From contig JAEYOE010000012.1 of NCBI GenBank assembly GCA_023412005.1, forward strand, positions 310,001 to 374,000: a stretch of DNA of 64,000 nucleotides. The letters run 5' to 3'. Position numbers and translations under genes: made by a program. Below are positions 1-8,017 of this stretch, one piece after another. Every line of letters starts with the position of its first letter. The first letter of the stretch is position 1. Under the pieces are notes generated by a model that saw only the letters and a program-made list of their open reading frames with translations, did not search any database and was not told the DNA's origin. This DNA comes from Bacillota bacterium. GTDB taxonomy: Bacteria > Bacillota > Clostridia > Christensenellales > SZUA-584.

Positions 1-777
1 GTTTTCGGGGCAGGCGGTGAGGCCACAGCGTCGGTTCCGTTTTTTCAGGGCATAGCGGATAGCTTTAACAACAACATCATCAAGGAGCAGCGCTATTTGC
101 TGATACTCGACGGCCTGAAAACCACGGCGGTGATCTCCGTGCTGTCGATACTGTTCGGCACGCTGCTGGGTGCGCTGGTGTGCCTGATGCGCATGTCGAA
201 AAAAGCGCTGCCGAGGGGTATCGCGAAGGTGTATATCTCGCTGGTGCGCGGGCTGCCTGTGCTCGTGCTGCTGATGCTGATTTTCTATATCGTGTTTGCC
301 AAGGTCAAGATCGATGCGGTTTTCGTCGCGGTGCTTGCGTTCGGCATGAACTTCGCGGCGTATGTAGCGGAGATGTTCCGCTCGGCCATTAGCGGCATTG
401 ATATGGGGCAAACGGAGGCGGGCATAGCCGGCGGCTTCACCAAAGCGCAGACGTTTATCTACATTATTATGCCGCAGGCTGTGAGACGCGTGCTGCCCGT
501 CTACTCGGGCGAGCTGATTTCGCTCGTGAAAATGACATCCGTCGTCGGTTACATTGCGGTGCAGGATTTAACCAAGGCGGGCGATATCATCCGCAGCCGA
601 ACGTTTGAAGCGTTCTTCCCACTGATCATGACGGCGGTGCTGTACTTTGGAATTTCAGCGCTGATTATTGCGCTGCTCAATGCGGTGGAACGCCGAACGA
701 ACCCCAAATGGAAAAGAAAAAGAACGGTGCGAAAAACACAGGTTCAAGAAGCATTGTCAGCCGGTAAGGAGGCATAA
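1..777 (+). CDS. Polar amino acid ABC transporter permease, 5' end missing
   Basis: The reading frame is open to the left edge, so the gene begins outside the window. The visible part is an inner-membrane permease of the His/Glu/Gln (HisM/GlnP) type: several hydrophobic segments, and the cytoplasmic loop contacting the ATPase reads like an EAA loop (EAGIAGGFTKAQTF, then IIMPQAVRRVLP). Residues before the first membrane segment (FFQGIADSFNNNIIKE) resemble the junction seen in clostridial proteins where a periplasmic amino-acid-binding domain is fused to the permease, so the missing part may be such a domain (inference). It ends 3 bases before the ATPase gene, which has its own AAGGAGG site. 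The substrate amino acid cannot be read from the sequence. Confidence 0.9.
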   Translation, partial: VFGAGGEATASVPFFQGIADSFNNNIIKEQRYLLILDGLKTTAVISVLSILFGTLLGALVCLMRMSKKALPRGIAKVYISLVRGLPVLVLLMLIFYIVFAKVKIDAVFVAVLAFGMNFAAYVAEMFRSAISGIDMGQTEAGIAGGFTKAQTFIYIIMPQAVRRVLPVYSGELISLVKMTSVVGYIAVQDLTKAGDIIRSRTFEAFFPLIMTAVLYFGISALIIALLNAVERRTNPKWKRKRTVRKTQVQEALSAGKEA

Positions 778-780
778 CCG

Positions 781-1866
781 ATGATTACGATAGAGAATTT
801 GTCTAAAAACTTCGGTGATTTAAGTGTGCTCAAGGACATCAGTACGCAGATTCAAAAGGGTGAAGTGATATCGATCATCGGCCCAAGCGGCACAGGCAAG
901 AGCACGCTGCTGCGGTGCCTGAATTTGCTGGAAACGCCGAGCGGCGGCAGGATTACCATCGACGGTGTGGATATTATGCAAAAGAGTGCCGATGTCCCCA
1001 AGGTTCGCCGCAAGATGGGCATGGTGTTTCAGTCTTTCAACCTTTACGCGCACTTAACGGTGCTCGATAATCTGACAATCGGCCCGGTGAAGCTGCTGAA
1101 AAAAACGAAGGACGAGGCAGAACGACAAGCGGTTGACATATTGAAGATGGTGGGGCTGGCCGAAAAACGCGATGCATTTCCGGACGAGCTGTCCGGCGGG
1201 CAGAAGCAGCGCGTGGCCATCGCACGGTGCCTTGCGATGGAGCCTGAAATTATACTGTTTGACGAACCGACCTCCGCGCTGGATCCGACCATGGTCAGCG
1301 AGGTGCTTGCGGTTATCCGGCGGTTGGCCAAGCAAGGCATGACAATGGCGATAGTGACGCACGAGATGGATTTTGCAAAAGATGTTTCCAGCCGTGTTTT
1401 TTATATGGACGAAGGGTTTATATACGAAGAGGGGAGTCCAAGCGAGATTTTCGAAAACCCGAAGAGGGACAAAACGCGCGCGTTCATTCAAAGGCTGCGT
1501 ATTTTTAAGCAGGAAATTGAGAGTGAGGACTTTGACCTTTACAAGCTTAACGCGGGCATTGAAGCATTTTGCGCGAAGTACACCGCAGACAGAGCGGTGT
1601 TGCGAAACATACTGCTGCTCACGGAGGAGATGCTTGTTCAAATGCTGCTGCCGGTGAAGCAGGCGGGTACGCCTGTCGTGCTGACTTTGGAGTATGCGGA
1701 AAGAAAAGGCGAGTTTCAGGTGATATTCGATTACAGCGGACAGCGCTGCAATCCGCTTGAGACGGCGGGGGACGACAGCCTGTCAAAGATGATTATCAGC
1801 AGAATCGCCAAGGACTGCTGCCATACCTACGAGTGCGGCGTTAATCAAATCAGAATGACAATTTAG
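781..1866 (+). CDS. Amino acid ABC transporter ATPase with C-terminal RsbW-like (HATPase-fold) domain
   Basis: Residues 1-240 are a GlnQ/HisP-type ATPase: Walker A GPSGTGKST, Q-loop MVFQSFN, signature LSGGQKQRVAIAR, Walker B IILFDEPTSALD, switch His in VTHEM. Such proteins usually end near residue 240-250; this one has 361. The extra part (about 245-361) lines up by eye with the RsbW-like protein encoded at 2211-2612: LYKLNAGIEAFCAKY against LDTLNAEVESFCESH, LLTEEMLVQ against LIIEELVTN, and RCNPLE against AFNPLE. The ATP-binding N-box Asn and the GLGL glycine loop are missing, so the extra domain is probably a non-catalytic, protein-binding version. The start follows AAGGAGG with an 8-base spacer. 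It is followed by the STAS gene after 11 bases, so transporter and switch are very likely co-transcribed. Confidence 0.9.
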   Translation: MITIENLSKNFGDLSVLKDISTQIQKGEVISIIGPSGTGKSTLLRCLNLLETPSGGRITIDGVDIMQKSADVPKVRRKMGMVFQSFNLYAHLTVLDNLTIGPVKLLKKTKDEAERQAVDILKMVGLAEKRDAFPDELSGGQKQRVAIARCLAMEPEIILFDEPTSALDPTMVSEVLAVIRRLAKQGMTMAIVTHEMDFAKDVSSRVFYMDEGFIYEEGSPSEIFENPKRDKTRAFIQRLRIFKQEIESEDFDLYKLNAGIEAFCAKYTADRAVLRNILLLTEEMLVQMLLPVKQAGTPVVLTLEYAERKGEFQVIFDYSGQRCNPLETAGDDSLSKMIISRIAKDCCHTYECGVNQIRMTI

Positions 1867-1877
1867 GAGGAATAGAT

Positions 1878-2180
1878 ATGGATATTAAAACAATCAACGA
1901 AAACGGGACGGTGACCATCACGCTGGCAGGGCGCCTTGATACCATCACCCAAGAGTCGCTGGCCAAAGAACTCGATACGGTGTTCAGCGGTGAAAAAGCC
2001 GCACTTGTGTTCGACATAGCGGCGCTCGATTATATCAGCAGCGCCGGGCTGCGCGTGCTGCTCACGGCGCAAAAAAAGATCAACGCTCTCGGGACAGCCA
2101 TGAAAATCGTTGGCGCGAAGCCGGAGATTAAAGAAATATTTGATATGACAGGCTTTTCGGAGATCATGACGATTGAGTGA
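1878..2180 (+). CDS. STAS-domain anti-sigma factor antagonist (RsbV/SpoIIAA-like)
   Basis: A 100-residue single STAS domain. The conserved phospho-acceptor serine region is visible as LDYISSAGLRVLL near residues 50-62, the hallmark of antagonists that a partner kinase phosphorylates. In known partner-switching systems the unphosphorylated form binds the RsbW-type kinase and frees that kinase's target. The likely kinase is encoded at 2211-2612 and the likely phosphatase at 3278-5119. A strong AGGAGG site lies 6 bases before the start codon. No dedicated sigma factor sits next to it, so the regulated target is unknown. Confidence 0.92.
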   Translation: MDIKTINENGTVTITLAGRLDTITQESLAKELDTVFSGEKAALVFDIAALDYISSAGLRVLLTAQKKINALGTAMKIVGAKPEIKEIFDMTGFSEIMTIE

Positions 2181-2210
2181 CGGAGCAGCGGCGATAAGGA
2201 GGCGGATGAG

Positions 2211-2612
2211 ATGACTTATCAATATAAAAAAACAATTGATAAATTTGAACTGGATACGCTGAATGCCGAGGTTGAGTCCTTTTGTGAGAGTCATAATGTG
2301 CCCGCGGGCAAGCTTTTTTCGGTTCAGCTGATCATTGAGGAACTGGTAACCAACATCATCAAGTATGGCAGCGGCGACAGCAGCAGCGCCACCATTGAAC
2401 TGGCGCTGACGGTTGACGGTGGGCAGATTAAGCTGATGATAGCGGATAATTCCGCTGCGTTTAACCCGCTGGAGCACGAGGAGGCGGACACGGCCTTACC
2501 GCTGGAGGAGCGCGGCGTCGGCGGGCTCGGTCTGTTTCTGGTGCGCAAAAAGGTGCAATCGCTTAGCTATGAATACAAAGACGGTTACAACGTCATGAAC
2601 GCGGTGATTTGA
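2211..2612 (+). CDS. RsbW/SpoIIAB-like serine kinase (anti-sigma factor type)
   Basis: A 133-residue GHKL/HATPase_c domain. The N-box is IIEELVTNIIKYG (residues 42-54), the D-box IADNSAAFNP, and the glycine loop RGVGGLGLFLVRK, so ATP binding looks intact. Proteins of this size and order act as serine kinases of STAS antagonists and as binding inhibitors of a sigma factor or another output protein. The start is preceded by AAGGAGG. It lies 30 bases after the STAS gene, and the SpoIIE-type phosphatase follows after a 665-base gap. The output partner is not identified. Confidence 0.92.
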   Translation: MTYQYKKTIDKFELDTLNAEVESFCESHNVPAGKLFSVQLIIEELVTNIIKYGSGDSSSATIELALTVDGGQIKLMIADNSAAFNPLEHEEADTALPLEERGVGGLGLFLVRKKVQSLSYEYKDGYNVMNAVI

Positions 2613-3277
2613 TCACAGGTTTAATGAAAAAGCTCACTTATCGAGGGAGGAGGACTTCCGTTTAGTCATTTCGTGCCTGTGGACAACGGAATGGAAAGTA
2701 TTCCTCGGCAAAGATCGTTAACGGACAACGAAGTTGTCATTGCTATGAAAAGCAACTGTTTCTGTCATCCAGTCCACTTCGTAGTGAGGAGCGAAGCGAC
2801 GATGGATCTGTAAAGACAGATTCTTCACTTCGTTACACTCGTTCAGAATGACCGCTACCGAAGCTTTACGTTTATTGTGGTGCGGTAGTGCATGATGATT
2901 CCGAGCTTGTCGACCACGAAGTGGACCGGAATCCCATGGAAAAACGCTTCATACATGAAATTCCTCGATCGCTACGCTCCAACGGGATGACATGTTGCAC
3001 GATAGCCTTGTCTCCCGGCCCGCCCCTTCTGGGTCGCCATCAAAGAAGTTGGCAATTGGCCGACTAATCGTAAAATTGACGCAGGGAATTCACACGAGCC
3101 AGCCGTGGTTGACAGTCATTGATCAGTGACAGCCCCGTCCCAACCGATTGGGATTGACATCAGATAAGGATACGATAAAAAGTTTTATGATACACTGCGC
3201 AGCCATATAGCCGCTGTTACGCACGGAAACGTCGCGCAGACCGGCTGATTCGAAATCTGACAGACAGAGGTCTTGAT
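2613..3277 (+). other. 665-base gap without a convincing gene
   Basis: No open frame here has a ribosome site and protein-like composition. The left half holds copy A of the dispersed repeat (2726-2962). The right half has two TTGACA boxes (near 3109 and 3154) that could belong to a promoter for the phosphatase gene, but neither has a clear TATAAT at proper spacing. Confidence 0.5.
2726..2962. repeat. Dispersed intergenic repeat, copy A
   Basis: It shares blocks with copy B at 15904-16190: TACACTCGTTC, then GAATGACCG-x-TACC, AGCTTT-x-CGTTTA, an AGTGC...GATTCC block, and GTGGAC...GAATCCC. It contains a small hairpin ATCTGT-AAAG-ACAGAT at about 2805-2821. The boundaries are approximate because the copies have diverged. 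Confidence 0.6.
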
Positions 3278-5119
3278 ATGAGGAAAACCTTTCTTTTTTG
3301 GATGCTTTTGTTTATGGCGGGGGCGTTTGTCGTCGCTTTCTTTGCGACTTTCTATTTGCAGACAAGTCAAGCAGCGGAAAACGCGAAGTCGTTGATTTTT
3401 CTGAAGGTGGATGATCTGATTGATCAGCTGGAAATCAACCAGAAAAACTTGCAGGAGATTAGAGCCGAATCCGACAGCAACGCGCTGGCCAAAGCCAGAG
3501 CCTTTGCGAGAATCATTGAGATAGACCCAGCCACTGTAACCAGCATTTTAAAAATGGAGCTTGCGAAGCAGGCGCTCGATGTGGATGAACTGCATGTGTC
3601 GGATGAAAAAGGCATTCTTATCGGCAGCACACAGCAGGCTTACATCGGTTACGATTTCGCGGCCGACCCGCAGTCTGCCGCGTTCATGCCGGCCATAACC
3701 GACAAAGGCTTTGAGCTGGCTCAGGATCCGCTGCCCAAAGGTATCAACAAGCAAATGTTTCAGTACGTGGGTGTTGCAAGGCGAGACGCGCCCGGCATTG
3801 TGCAGATTGGCAACAACCCCGAAAGGCTCTACCATGCGATGCAGGTGGCGGATATCAAAAACCTAGCGCCCGGCTTCCGCGTCGGTAAATCGGGCAGCGT
3901 GATGATTACCGATTCATCCGGAACCATACTCAGCACCGGTGAAGAGGCGTTCTTAGAAAAATCGCTGGATGAATACGGCCTGCCGATGGCGCAGTTCAGC
4001 CAAAATGAAGGCAGCTTCTTCTCGGAAACCAAAAAAATGATGGTGGCGTATAAAAAGACTGGCGATTATCTTATTGTGGGCCAGCTGCCGGATACAGAAA
4101 TGTATCTTGACCGAGACAATTCCATCACGGTGCTGATTGCGTTTAACGCACTGCTTTTCGCCGTGATATTTATACTGATTGCGACGCTCGTGCAAAGGAT
4201 TGTCATCAGCGGCATACAAAAGGTGAACCGGTCGTTAAAAAAAATTACCGATGGCGATTTGGATGAGGTGGTGAATGTCAGCACCAATGCCGAGTTCCGC
4301 TCACTGTCCGGCGGTATCAATTCAACGGTGGGTGCGCTGAAGGAGGCAATTAAAGAAGTGGCCTCCAAGATCGATGCGGAGCTTGCTTTTGCGAATGCGG
4401 TGCAGCTCTCGGTGCTGCCCACGGGTGCGCTGTCTTCCGGACATGGCTGCCATGTGCACGGCGACATGTTTGCCGCCAAAAAAATCGGCGGCGACTTTTA
4501 CGACTATTTTCTGATTGATAACCATCGCCTGTGCTTTGTGATTGCGGATGTGTCGGATAAAGGGATTCCGGCGGCGCTGTTTATGATGCAGAGTAAATCC
4601 TTGATCAAAAGCTTTGCGCTCACGGGGTTGGGTGTGGAGGAGATATTCTTCCGGGCCAACAACGCTTTATGTGAAAACAATGGGGCCAACATGTTTGTAA
4701 CCGCGTTTATCGGCATTCTCAATTTGAGCACCGGCGCGCTGGAATACTGCAATGCGGGGCACAACCCGCCGCTGATAAAAAGAGCAGACGGACTGTATGA
4801 ACGGCTGCCGAGCAAACGCGGCTTCGTGCTGGCCGGTATGGCAGACGTGCCGTATTCAAAATCGCAGACTATGCTGCAGACGGGCGATATGCTGTTCTTA
4901 TACACCGACGGCGTAACCGAAGCGATGAACCACGACGGCCAGCTGTATGGCGAGGCGCGTATGACGGATTACTTAAACAAGTTCAATTCGGATATGAAAC
5001 TGCCGGATTTGATCTCCGCCGTGAAAGCCGATGTGGATCGGTTTGCAGACGGCGCGGAGCAGGCCGACGACATCACAATGCTTGCGGTGCAATTCAGCTG
5101 CGGCCAAACCCCAGATTAA
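3278..5119 (+). CDS. Membrane Cache-HAMP-SpoIIE (PP2C) serine phosphatase, RsbU-like
   Basis: 613 residues. One membrane segment at about 7-30, an extracytoplasmic Cache-like sensor region (about 35-280), a second membrane segment at about 283-310, a HAMP linker to about 365, then a PP2C/SpoIIE phosphatase domain (about 385-608). Metal-binding acidic motifs are present: KKIGGDFYDYF, IADVSDKGIPAALFMM, LYTDGVTEAMN and DDITMLAVQF. Such enzymes dephosphorylate STAS antagonists, so this is the natural activator of the module at 1878-2612, with the external domain sensing an unknown ligand. The weak site GAGG precedes the start. Its stop codon overlaps the stop of the convergent gene at 5116-6066. 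Confidence 0.92.
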   Translation: MRKTFLFWMLLFMAGAFVVAFFATFYLQTSQAAENAKSLIFLKVDDLIDQLEINQKNLQEIRAESDSNALAKARAFARIIEIDPATVTSILKMELAKQALDVDELHVSDEKGILIGSTQQAYIGYDFAADPQSAAFMPAITDKGFELAQDPLPKGINKQMFQYVGVARRDAPGIVQIGNNPERLYHAMQVADIKNLAPGFRVGKSGSVMITDSSGTILSTGEEAFLEKSLDEYGLPMAQFSQNEGSFFSETKKMMVAYKKTGDYLIVGQLPDTEMYLDRDNSITVLIAFNALLFAVIFILIATLVQRIVISGIQKVNRSLKKITDGDLDEVVNVSTNAEFRSLSGGINSTVGALKEAIKEVASKIDAELAFANAVQLSVLPTGALSSGHGCHVHGDMFAAKKIGGDFYDYFLIDNHRLCFVIADVSDKGIPAALFMMQSKSLIKSFALTGLGVEEIFFRANNALCENNGANMFVTAFIGILNLSTGALEYCNAGHNPPLIKRADGLYERLPSKRGFVLAGMADVPYSKSQTMLQTGDMLFLYTDGVTEAMNHDGQLYGEARMTDYLNKFNSDMKLPDLISAVKADVDRFADGAEQADDITMLAVQFSCGQTPD

Positions 5120-6066
5120 TCACTGATTTGATTACGTCCTTTCAGCTTGGCGCGGTACAAAGCGTTGTCGGCAGCTTCACAGAGGCCTTTGCGGTTTATG
5201 TGGCTGCTCGGCATGGCTGCCGCAATGCCGATGCTTATCGTCAGGCAGCCGTGCAGCGAACCAGTGTTTTCAATACCCAGCGCACGGATGTTTGCCTGAA
5301 CAGCTTCGGCGATGCTGCGCGCGCCGTGCAAATCGGCTTCGGGCAGCAAAATGATAAATTCGTCTCCGCCGTATCGCGCGGCCAGATCGCCCGGACGGTG
5401 CAGCGCTTTGCTGATCGCCTTGGCGACGGCAGTCAAACAGTCGTCGCCGCCCTGATGCCCTTTTGTGTCGTTGATTTCTTTGAAATAATCGATATCGACC
5501 ATGATCACGGCCATGGTTTTTTGATCTCTGACGGCCCGACGCCATTCGCGGCCATACACATCGTCCCAAAAGCGGCGGTTCGGCAGCCCGGTCAGTTCAT
5601 CAAGATAAGACAGGCGCTCGAGCTTTTGGTTCAGCGCTTTTATTTTATCGAGCGCGGCGGCGGCATCCCGCAGGTCCACCAGCTCTGTCACATCGCTGAA
5701 AAGCACGGTGACGCCGATTGGCTCCACCACATGCTCTATCTCCGCTTTGAGAAAAGAGGTCGTCACAAACAGCGATTTTTCATGCGTGCCCGTAAAATAA
5801 CGGCACACTCTGTGATGACTCATTGAAGAATCATAAACCGCGTCGAGAATGATCTGTATGAAATCATCGTTTTGCGGGTAGTCAAAGAAAACCTCCGAAA
5901 GCTTTCTGTCTGTTATCTGTTCCCTCTGCAGCTCCAAAATATCGGACGCGGCCGGGTTGACCGTGGTAATAATACCGGATTTGTCGATCGTAATCACACC
6001 GTCATGCATGTTTTGAATAATGTGCTGAAAAACGAGCGACCCGCTGATGATTCTTTGAATAAGCAT
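5116..6066 (-). CDS. PAS-GGDEF diguanylate cyclase
   Basis: 316 residues, soluble. A PAS domain occupies about 10-130 (IIQNMHDGVITIDKSGIITTVNP is cut here to its core, VITIDKSGIITTVNP). A short coiled linker follows, then a GGDEF domain (about 155-314). The active-site motif is RYGGDEFIILL with all five signature residues, and an RxxD product-inhibition site (RPGD) lies five residues before it, so active, feedback-controlled c-di-GMP synthesis is expected. It is on the same strand as the peptide/exporter operon, 79 bases after its last peptide gene, and could be the distal gene of that transcript (inference). No membrane segment is seen. Confidence 0.92.
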   Translation of the reverse strand: MLIQRIISGSLVFQHIIQNMHDGVITIDKSGIITTVNPAASDILELQREQITDRKLSEVFFDYPQNDDFIQIILDAVYDSSMSHHRVCRYFTGTHEKSLFVTTSFLKAEIEHVVEPIGVTVLFSDVTELVDLRDAAAALDKIKALNQKLERLSYLDELTGLPNRRFWDDVYGREWRRAVRDQKTMAVIMVDIDYFKEINDTKGHQGGDDCLTAVAKAISKALHRPGDLAARYGGDEFIILLPEADLHGARSIAEAVQANIRALGIENTGSLHGCLTISIGIAAAMPSSHINRKGLCEAADNALYRAKLKGRNQISD

Positions 6067-6145
6067 AAACCCTCCGATAATGATAATGCCGGCATCCGGG
6101 TGATGCCGGTTTGATAGGATGACATTGTTGAATTGGCACTATTCT

Positions 6146-6451
6146 TTAATAATTTGGAAGCTGTCTGTTTGACATGGCCCTCTCGTTATAAAAATACCCT
6201 TTTGCGCAAGAAAAGACATAATCGTACATCTCTTTTTGAAAATATTCGTTATAACCGGTGCCCGATTTTTTTACCACCAAATTCGGGCATTTTCCGAAAT
6301 TAAAGCAGCACTTGTCAAAGCTGAATTCGTGCGGACAAGTATCCATAATCGTGATACCCCAGAGCCCGCCGTTGACATCGCCCAGCTCATTTTCGCTGAG
6401 CGGCGCTGTGTTAGTCGCGTTATTTTTTTTCTTGTTCTCATTATCAGACAT
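6146..6451 (-). CDS. Small Cys-rich peptide with double-glycine leader (five-Cys family, divergent member)
   Basis: 101 residues. A charged leader ends in LSENELGDVNGG, a classic double-glycine export signal. The core starts LWGITIMDTC and keeps the family spacing C-x8-C, here followed by an extra adjacent Cys (KCC), then C-x5-C and SCAKGYF. In the sister peptides the last motif is CAKGC, so the final Cys has become Tyr while one Cys was gained at the CC pair. The C-terminal tail is longer than in the sisters. The ATG at 6451 is chosen because AAGGAGG lies 7 bases before it; an upstream GTG at 6457 is too close to that site. Likely cleaved and exported by the transporters at 9420-13759. Confidence 0.85.
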   Translation of the reverse strand: MSDNENKKKNNATNTAPLSENELGDVNGGLWGITIMDTCPHEFSFDKCCFNFGKCPNLVVKKSGTGYNEYFQKEMYDYVFSCAKGYFYNERAMSNRQLPNY

Positions 6452-6552
6452 AATCACGCCTCCTTTTCAAATGATGTATAACAGCGGTGACCTCATCAAG
6501 TGCCCTCGCCATTCCCATTCATAATTGCCAGAGATAAAGAAAAAAGTCTTTG

Positions 6553-6837
6553 TTATACTATCTTACTGTCCTCATATGGGAAGTCTTTAAAGCAGCCTTT
6601 GGCGCAGGTTCCTTTGTAATAAAATTTCAATTCATAAAGCGTCGCCTCGTCTTTGACAAAAACGCTGCTGAAGTTCTTACAGCTGCCCCACGGTGCATCC
6701 ACACAAATATCACGTTGAAAACGATTTTTGCAAAGGTCGATAATGGTGGGCAGCTCAAACCCGCCGGATACGTTTGTGAGTTCGGTTTCATTGATCTGTT
6801 CGGGCGCATTCTTCATGTCTTTTTCCTCATGAGTCAT
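6553..6837 (-). CDS. Small Cys-rich peptide with double-glycine leader (five-Cys family)
   Basis: 94 residues. The leader ends in INETELTNVSGG. The core begins FELPTIIDLC and has five cysteines arranged C-x8-C-x7-C-x(long)-C-x3-C, ending GTCAKGCFKDFPYED. The core is nearly the same as that of the neighbour at 6940-7236, pointing to recent duplication, while the leader before the last dozen residues differs. The start at 6837 is chosen because AAAGGAAG lies 7 bases before it; an in-frame TTG at 6864 has no suitable site. The function is not known; an exported bacteriocin-like or signalling peptide is likely from leader and context. Confidence 0.87.
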   Translation of the reverse strand: MTHEEKDMKNAPEQINETELTNVSGGFELPTIIDLCKNRFQRDICVDAPWGSCKNFSSVFVKDEATLYELKFYYKGTCAKGCFKDFPYEDSKIV

Positions 6838-6939
6838 CACTGTGCTTCCTTTCATTAAGTTCAATAGGGACAGTATTTTTTTCGGCCCACGCGGCCTCTA
6901 TCAAAAGCTTGTGCTCTGCGCGACGGATATTAGAGAAGC

Positions 6940-7236
6940 CTAGAGGTAATCCTCGTAGGGGAAATCCTTAAAACAGCCTTTGGCACAGGTACCTTTGTAG
7001 TAATTGATTGTTTGATATATGGTCTCGTCTTTTTTAACCAGAACCCTGCTCAAGTTTTTGCAGCTGCCCCAAGGCGTGTCCACGCACCGTTGGTATACGA
7101 ACCGATTATGGCAAAGATCAATGATGGTGGGCAGCTCAAAGCCGCCCGATACGTTTTCCAGCTCGGCTTCATTCAGCGGCGAGCTTGAAAAGGCGGCTTG
7201 AGTCTCGCTGACAGCATGCTTTTGTTTCTCATCCAT
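6940..7236 (-). CDS. Small Cys-rich peptide with double-glycine leader (five-Cys family)
   Basis: 98 residues. The leader ends in LNEAELENVSGG, followed by the core FELPTIIDLCHNRF. Its cysteines follow C-x8-C-x7-C...C-x3-C, with PWGSCKNLS in the middle and GTCAKGCFKDFPYED near the end. The ribosome site GGAGG lies just before the ATG. The core is a close duplicate of the one encoded at 6553-6837. The many aromatic and basic residues with only short hydrophobic stretches argue against a membrane protein. Mature peptide mass would be about that of 66 residues after cleavage at GG (inference). Confidence 0.88.
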   Translation of the reverse strand: MDEKQKHAVSETQAAFSSSPLNEAELENVSGGFELPTIIDLCHNRFVYQRCVDTPWGSCKNLSRVLVKKDETIYQTINYYKGTCAKGCFKDFPYEDYL

Positions 7237-7280
7237 GTTGCTTTCCTCCAGTATTGTTTGATGCTGATTCCCGCAAAGGC

Positions 7281-7577
7281 TCAGACGCTGAGATGATCAC
7301 TGTAGTCCACATCCTTAAAGCAGCCTTTGCTGCAGCTGACCTTGTAATAGATCACGTTGTTAAAATTGCCGACCCGTTTACCCGTTTCCGTCATGCTCAG
7401 ATGCGGACAGATTCCCCATAACGCTTCTGCGCAGATGGCCGGTGCCCAGCGGTTCTGACAGGTATCGAACAGTGTGAACCCGCCTGCCACGTCTTTGAGT
7501 TCCTGATCGCTAAGCGCGGCTTTTTCGGCCATATCGGATGATTGTATATCGGCCCGTTTTTTGTTATCATCGTTCAT
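7281..7577 (-). CDS. Small Cys-rich peptide with double-glycine leader (five-Cys family)
   Basis: 98 residues. The leader ends in LSDQELKDVAGG. The core FTLFDTCQNRW keeps the family frame: C-x8-C-x7-C (ICAEALWGIC), an aromatic stretch NNVIYYK, then SCSKGCFKDVDYSD. It is more diverged than the 6553 and 6940 copies, so the conserved positions (D-x-C, WG-x-C, C-x-KGCFKD) probably mark the structural core. The ribosome site is AGAAAGAGGG. No hydrophobic membrane segment and no enzyme motif is seen. Confidence 0.86.
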   Translation of the reverse strand: MNDDNKKRADIQSSDMAEKAALSDQELKDVAGGFTLFDTCQNRWAPAICAEALWGICPHLSMTETGKRVGNFNNVIYYKVSCSKGCFKDVDYSDHLSV

Positions 7578-7616
7578 TTTCGCATGCCCTCTTTCTTTTA
7601 AGAATCCATAGTCAGA

Positions 7617-7898
7617 TCAGTCAATAATTTGATTGGGATCGGAATCGAAATACTGACCCTCCGGTCTTAATGTTCCATAGCAGCCCTGCTGTTTGTGAAA
7701 CTGAACAAGATATTTTTCTTCGGCACTGCTGTAGCTCCACCAGCTTTTAAAGCTGCAAATGTCGCAGACAAGGCGGTGATAGATTCTTGCGCTTGGCCCT
7801 GTTCCGCCGCACGCGTCATCCAGCTCGTTGTCCGACAGCGGCCGGATATTTTTTTCGTCGATTTCAATTGATTTCTCACCGATTCTAAGCTTTTTCAT
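7617..7898 (-). CDS. Small peptide with double-glycine leader and zinc-finger-like core (CxxC...HxxxxC)
   Basis: 93 residues. The leader ends in LSDNELDDACGG. The core contains RLVCDIC, an aromatic Trp/Tyr stretch, then FHKQQGC, giving C-x2-C-x19-H-x4-C, an arrangement typical of small zinc-binding folds. The early leader (MKKLRIGEKSIEIDEK) is unlike those of the other peptides. The ATG at 7898 is chosen because AGGGGGAT lies just before it; the upstream ATGs at 7925-7928 have no suitable site. It lies between the five-Cys family and the two other zinc-finger-like peptides. Confidence 0.82.
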   Translation of the reverse strand: MKKLRIGEKSIEIDEKNIRPLSDNELDDACGGTGPSARIYHRLVCDICSFKSWWSYSSAEEKYLVQFHKQQGCYGTLRPEGQYFDSDPNQIID

Positions 7899-8017
7899 GG
7901 GATATCCCCCTTTTTTTATGTTCATCATTTGTCAACACAGAATTCTGTGAACGTTACAGGCACGGTATGACCTGTCTGGTACGAAATCCCTAGATTAGTG
8001 CACAGTGGGTATGAGCA

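Noticed and set aside
1054..1641. A 195-residue minus-strand frame inside the ABC ATPase gene
   Set aside because: Composition is atypical (many His, Arg, Cys) and the plus strand has all ABC motifs plus the fusion domain.
2613..3277. A remnant insertion sequence
   Set aside because: The repeat here encodes no transposase fragment, and no terminal inverted repeats or target duplications could be defined by eye.
5128..5826. A 232-residue plus-strand frame
   Set aside because: It lies opposite the GGDEF gene, whose motif and PAS domain are intact on the minus strand.
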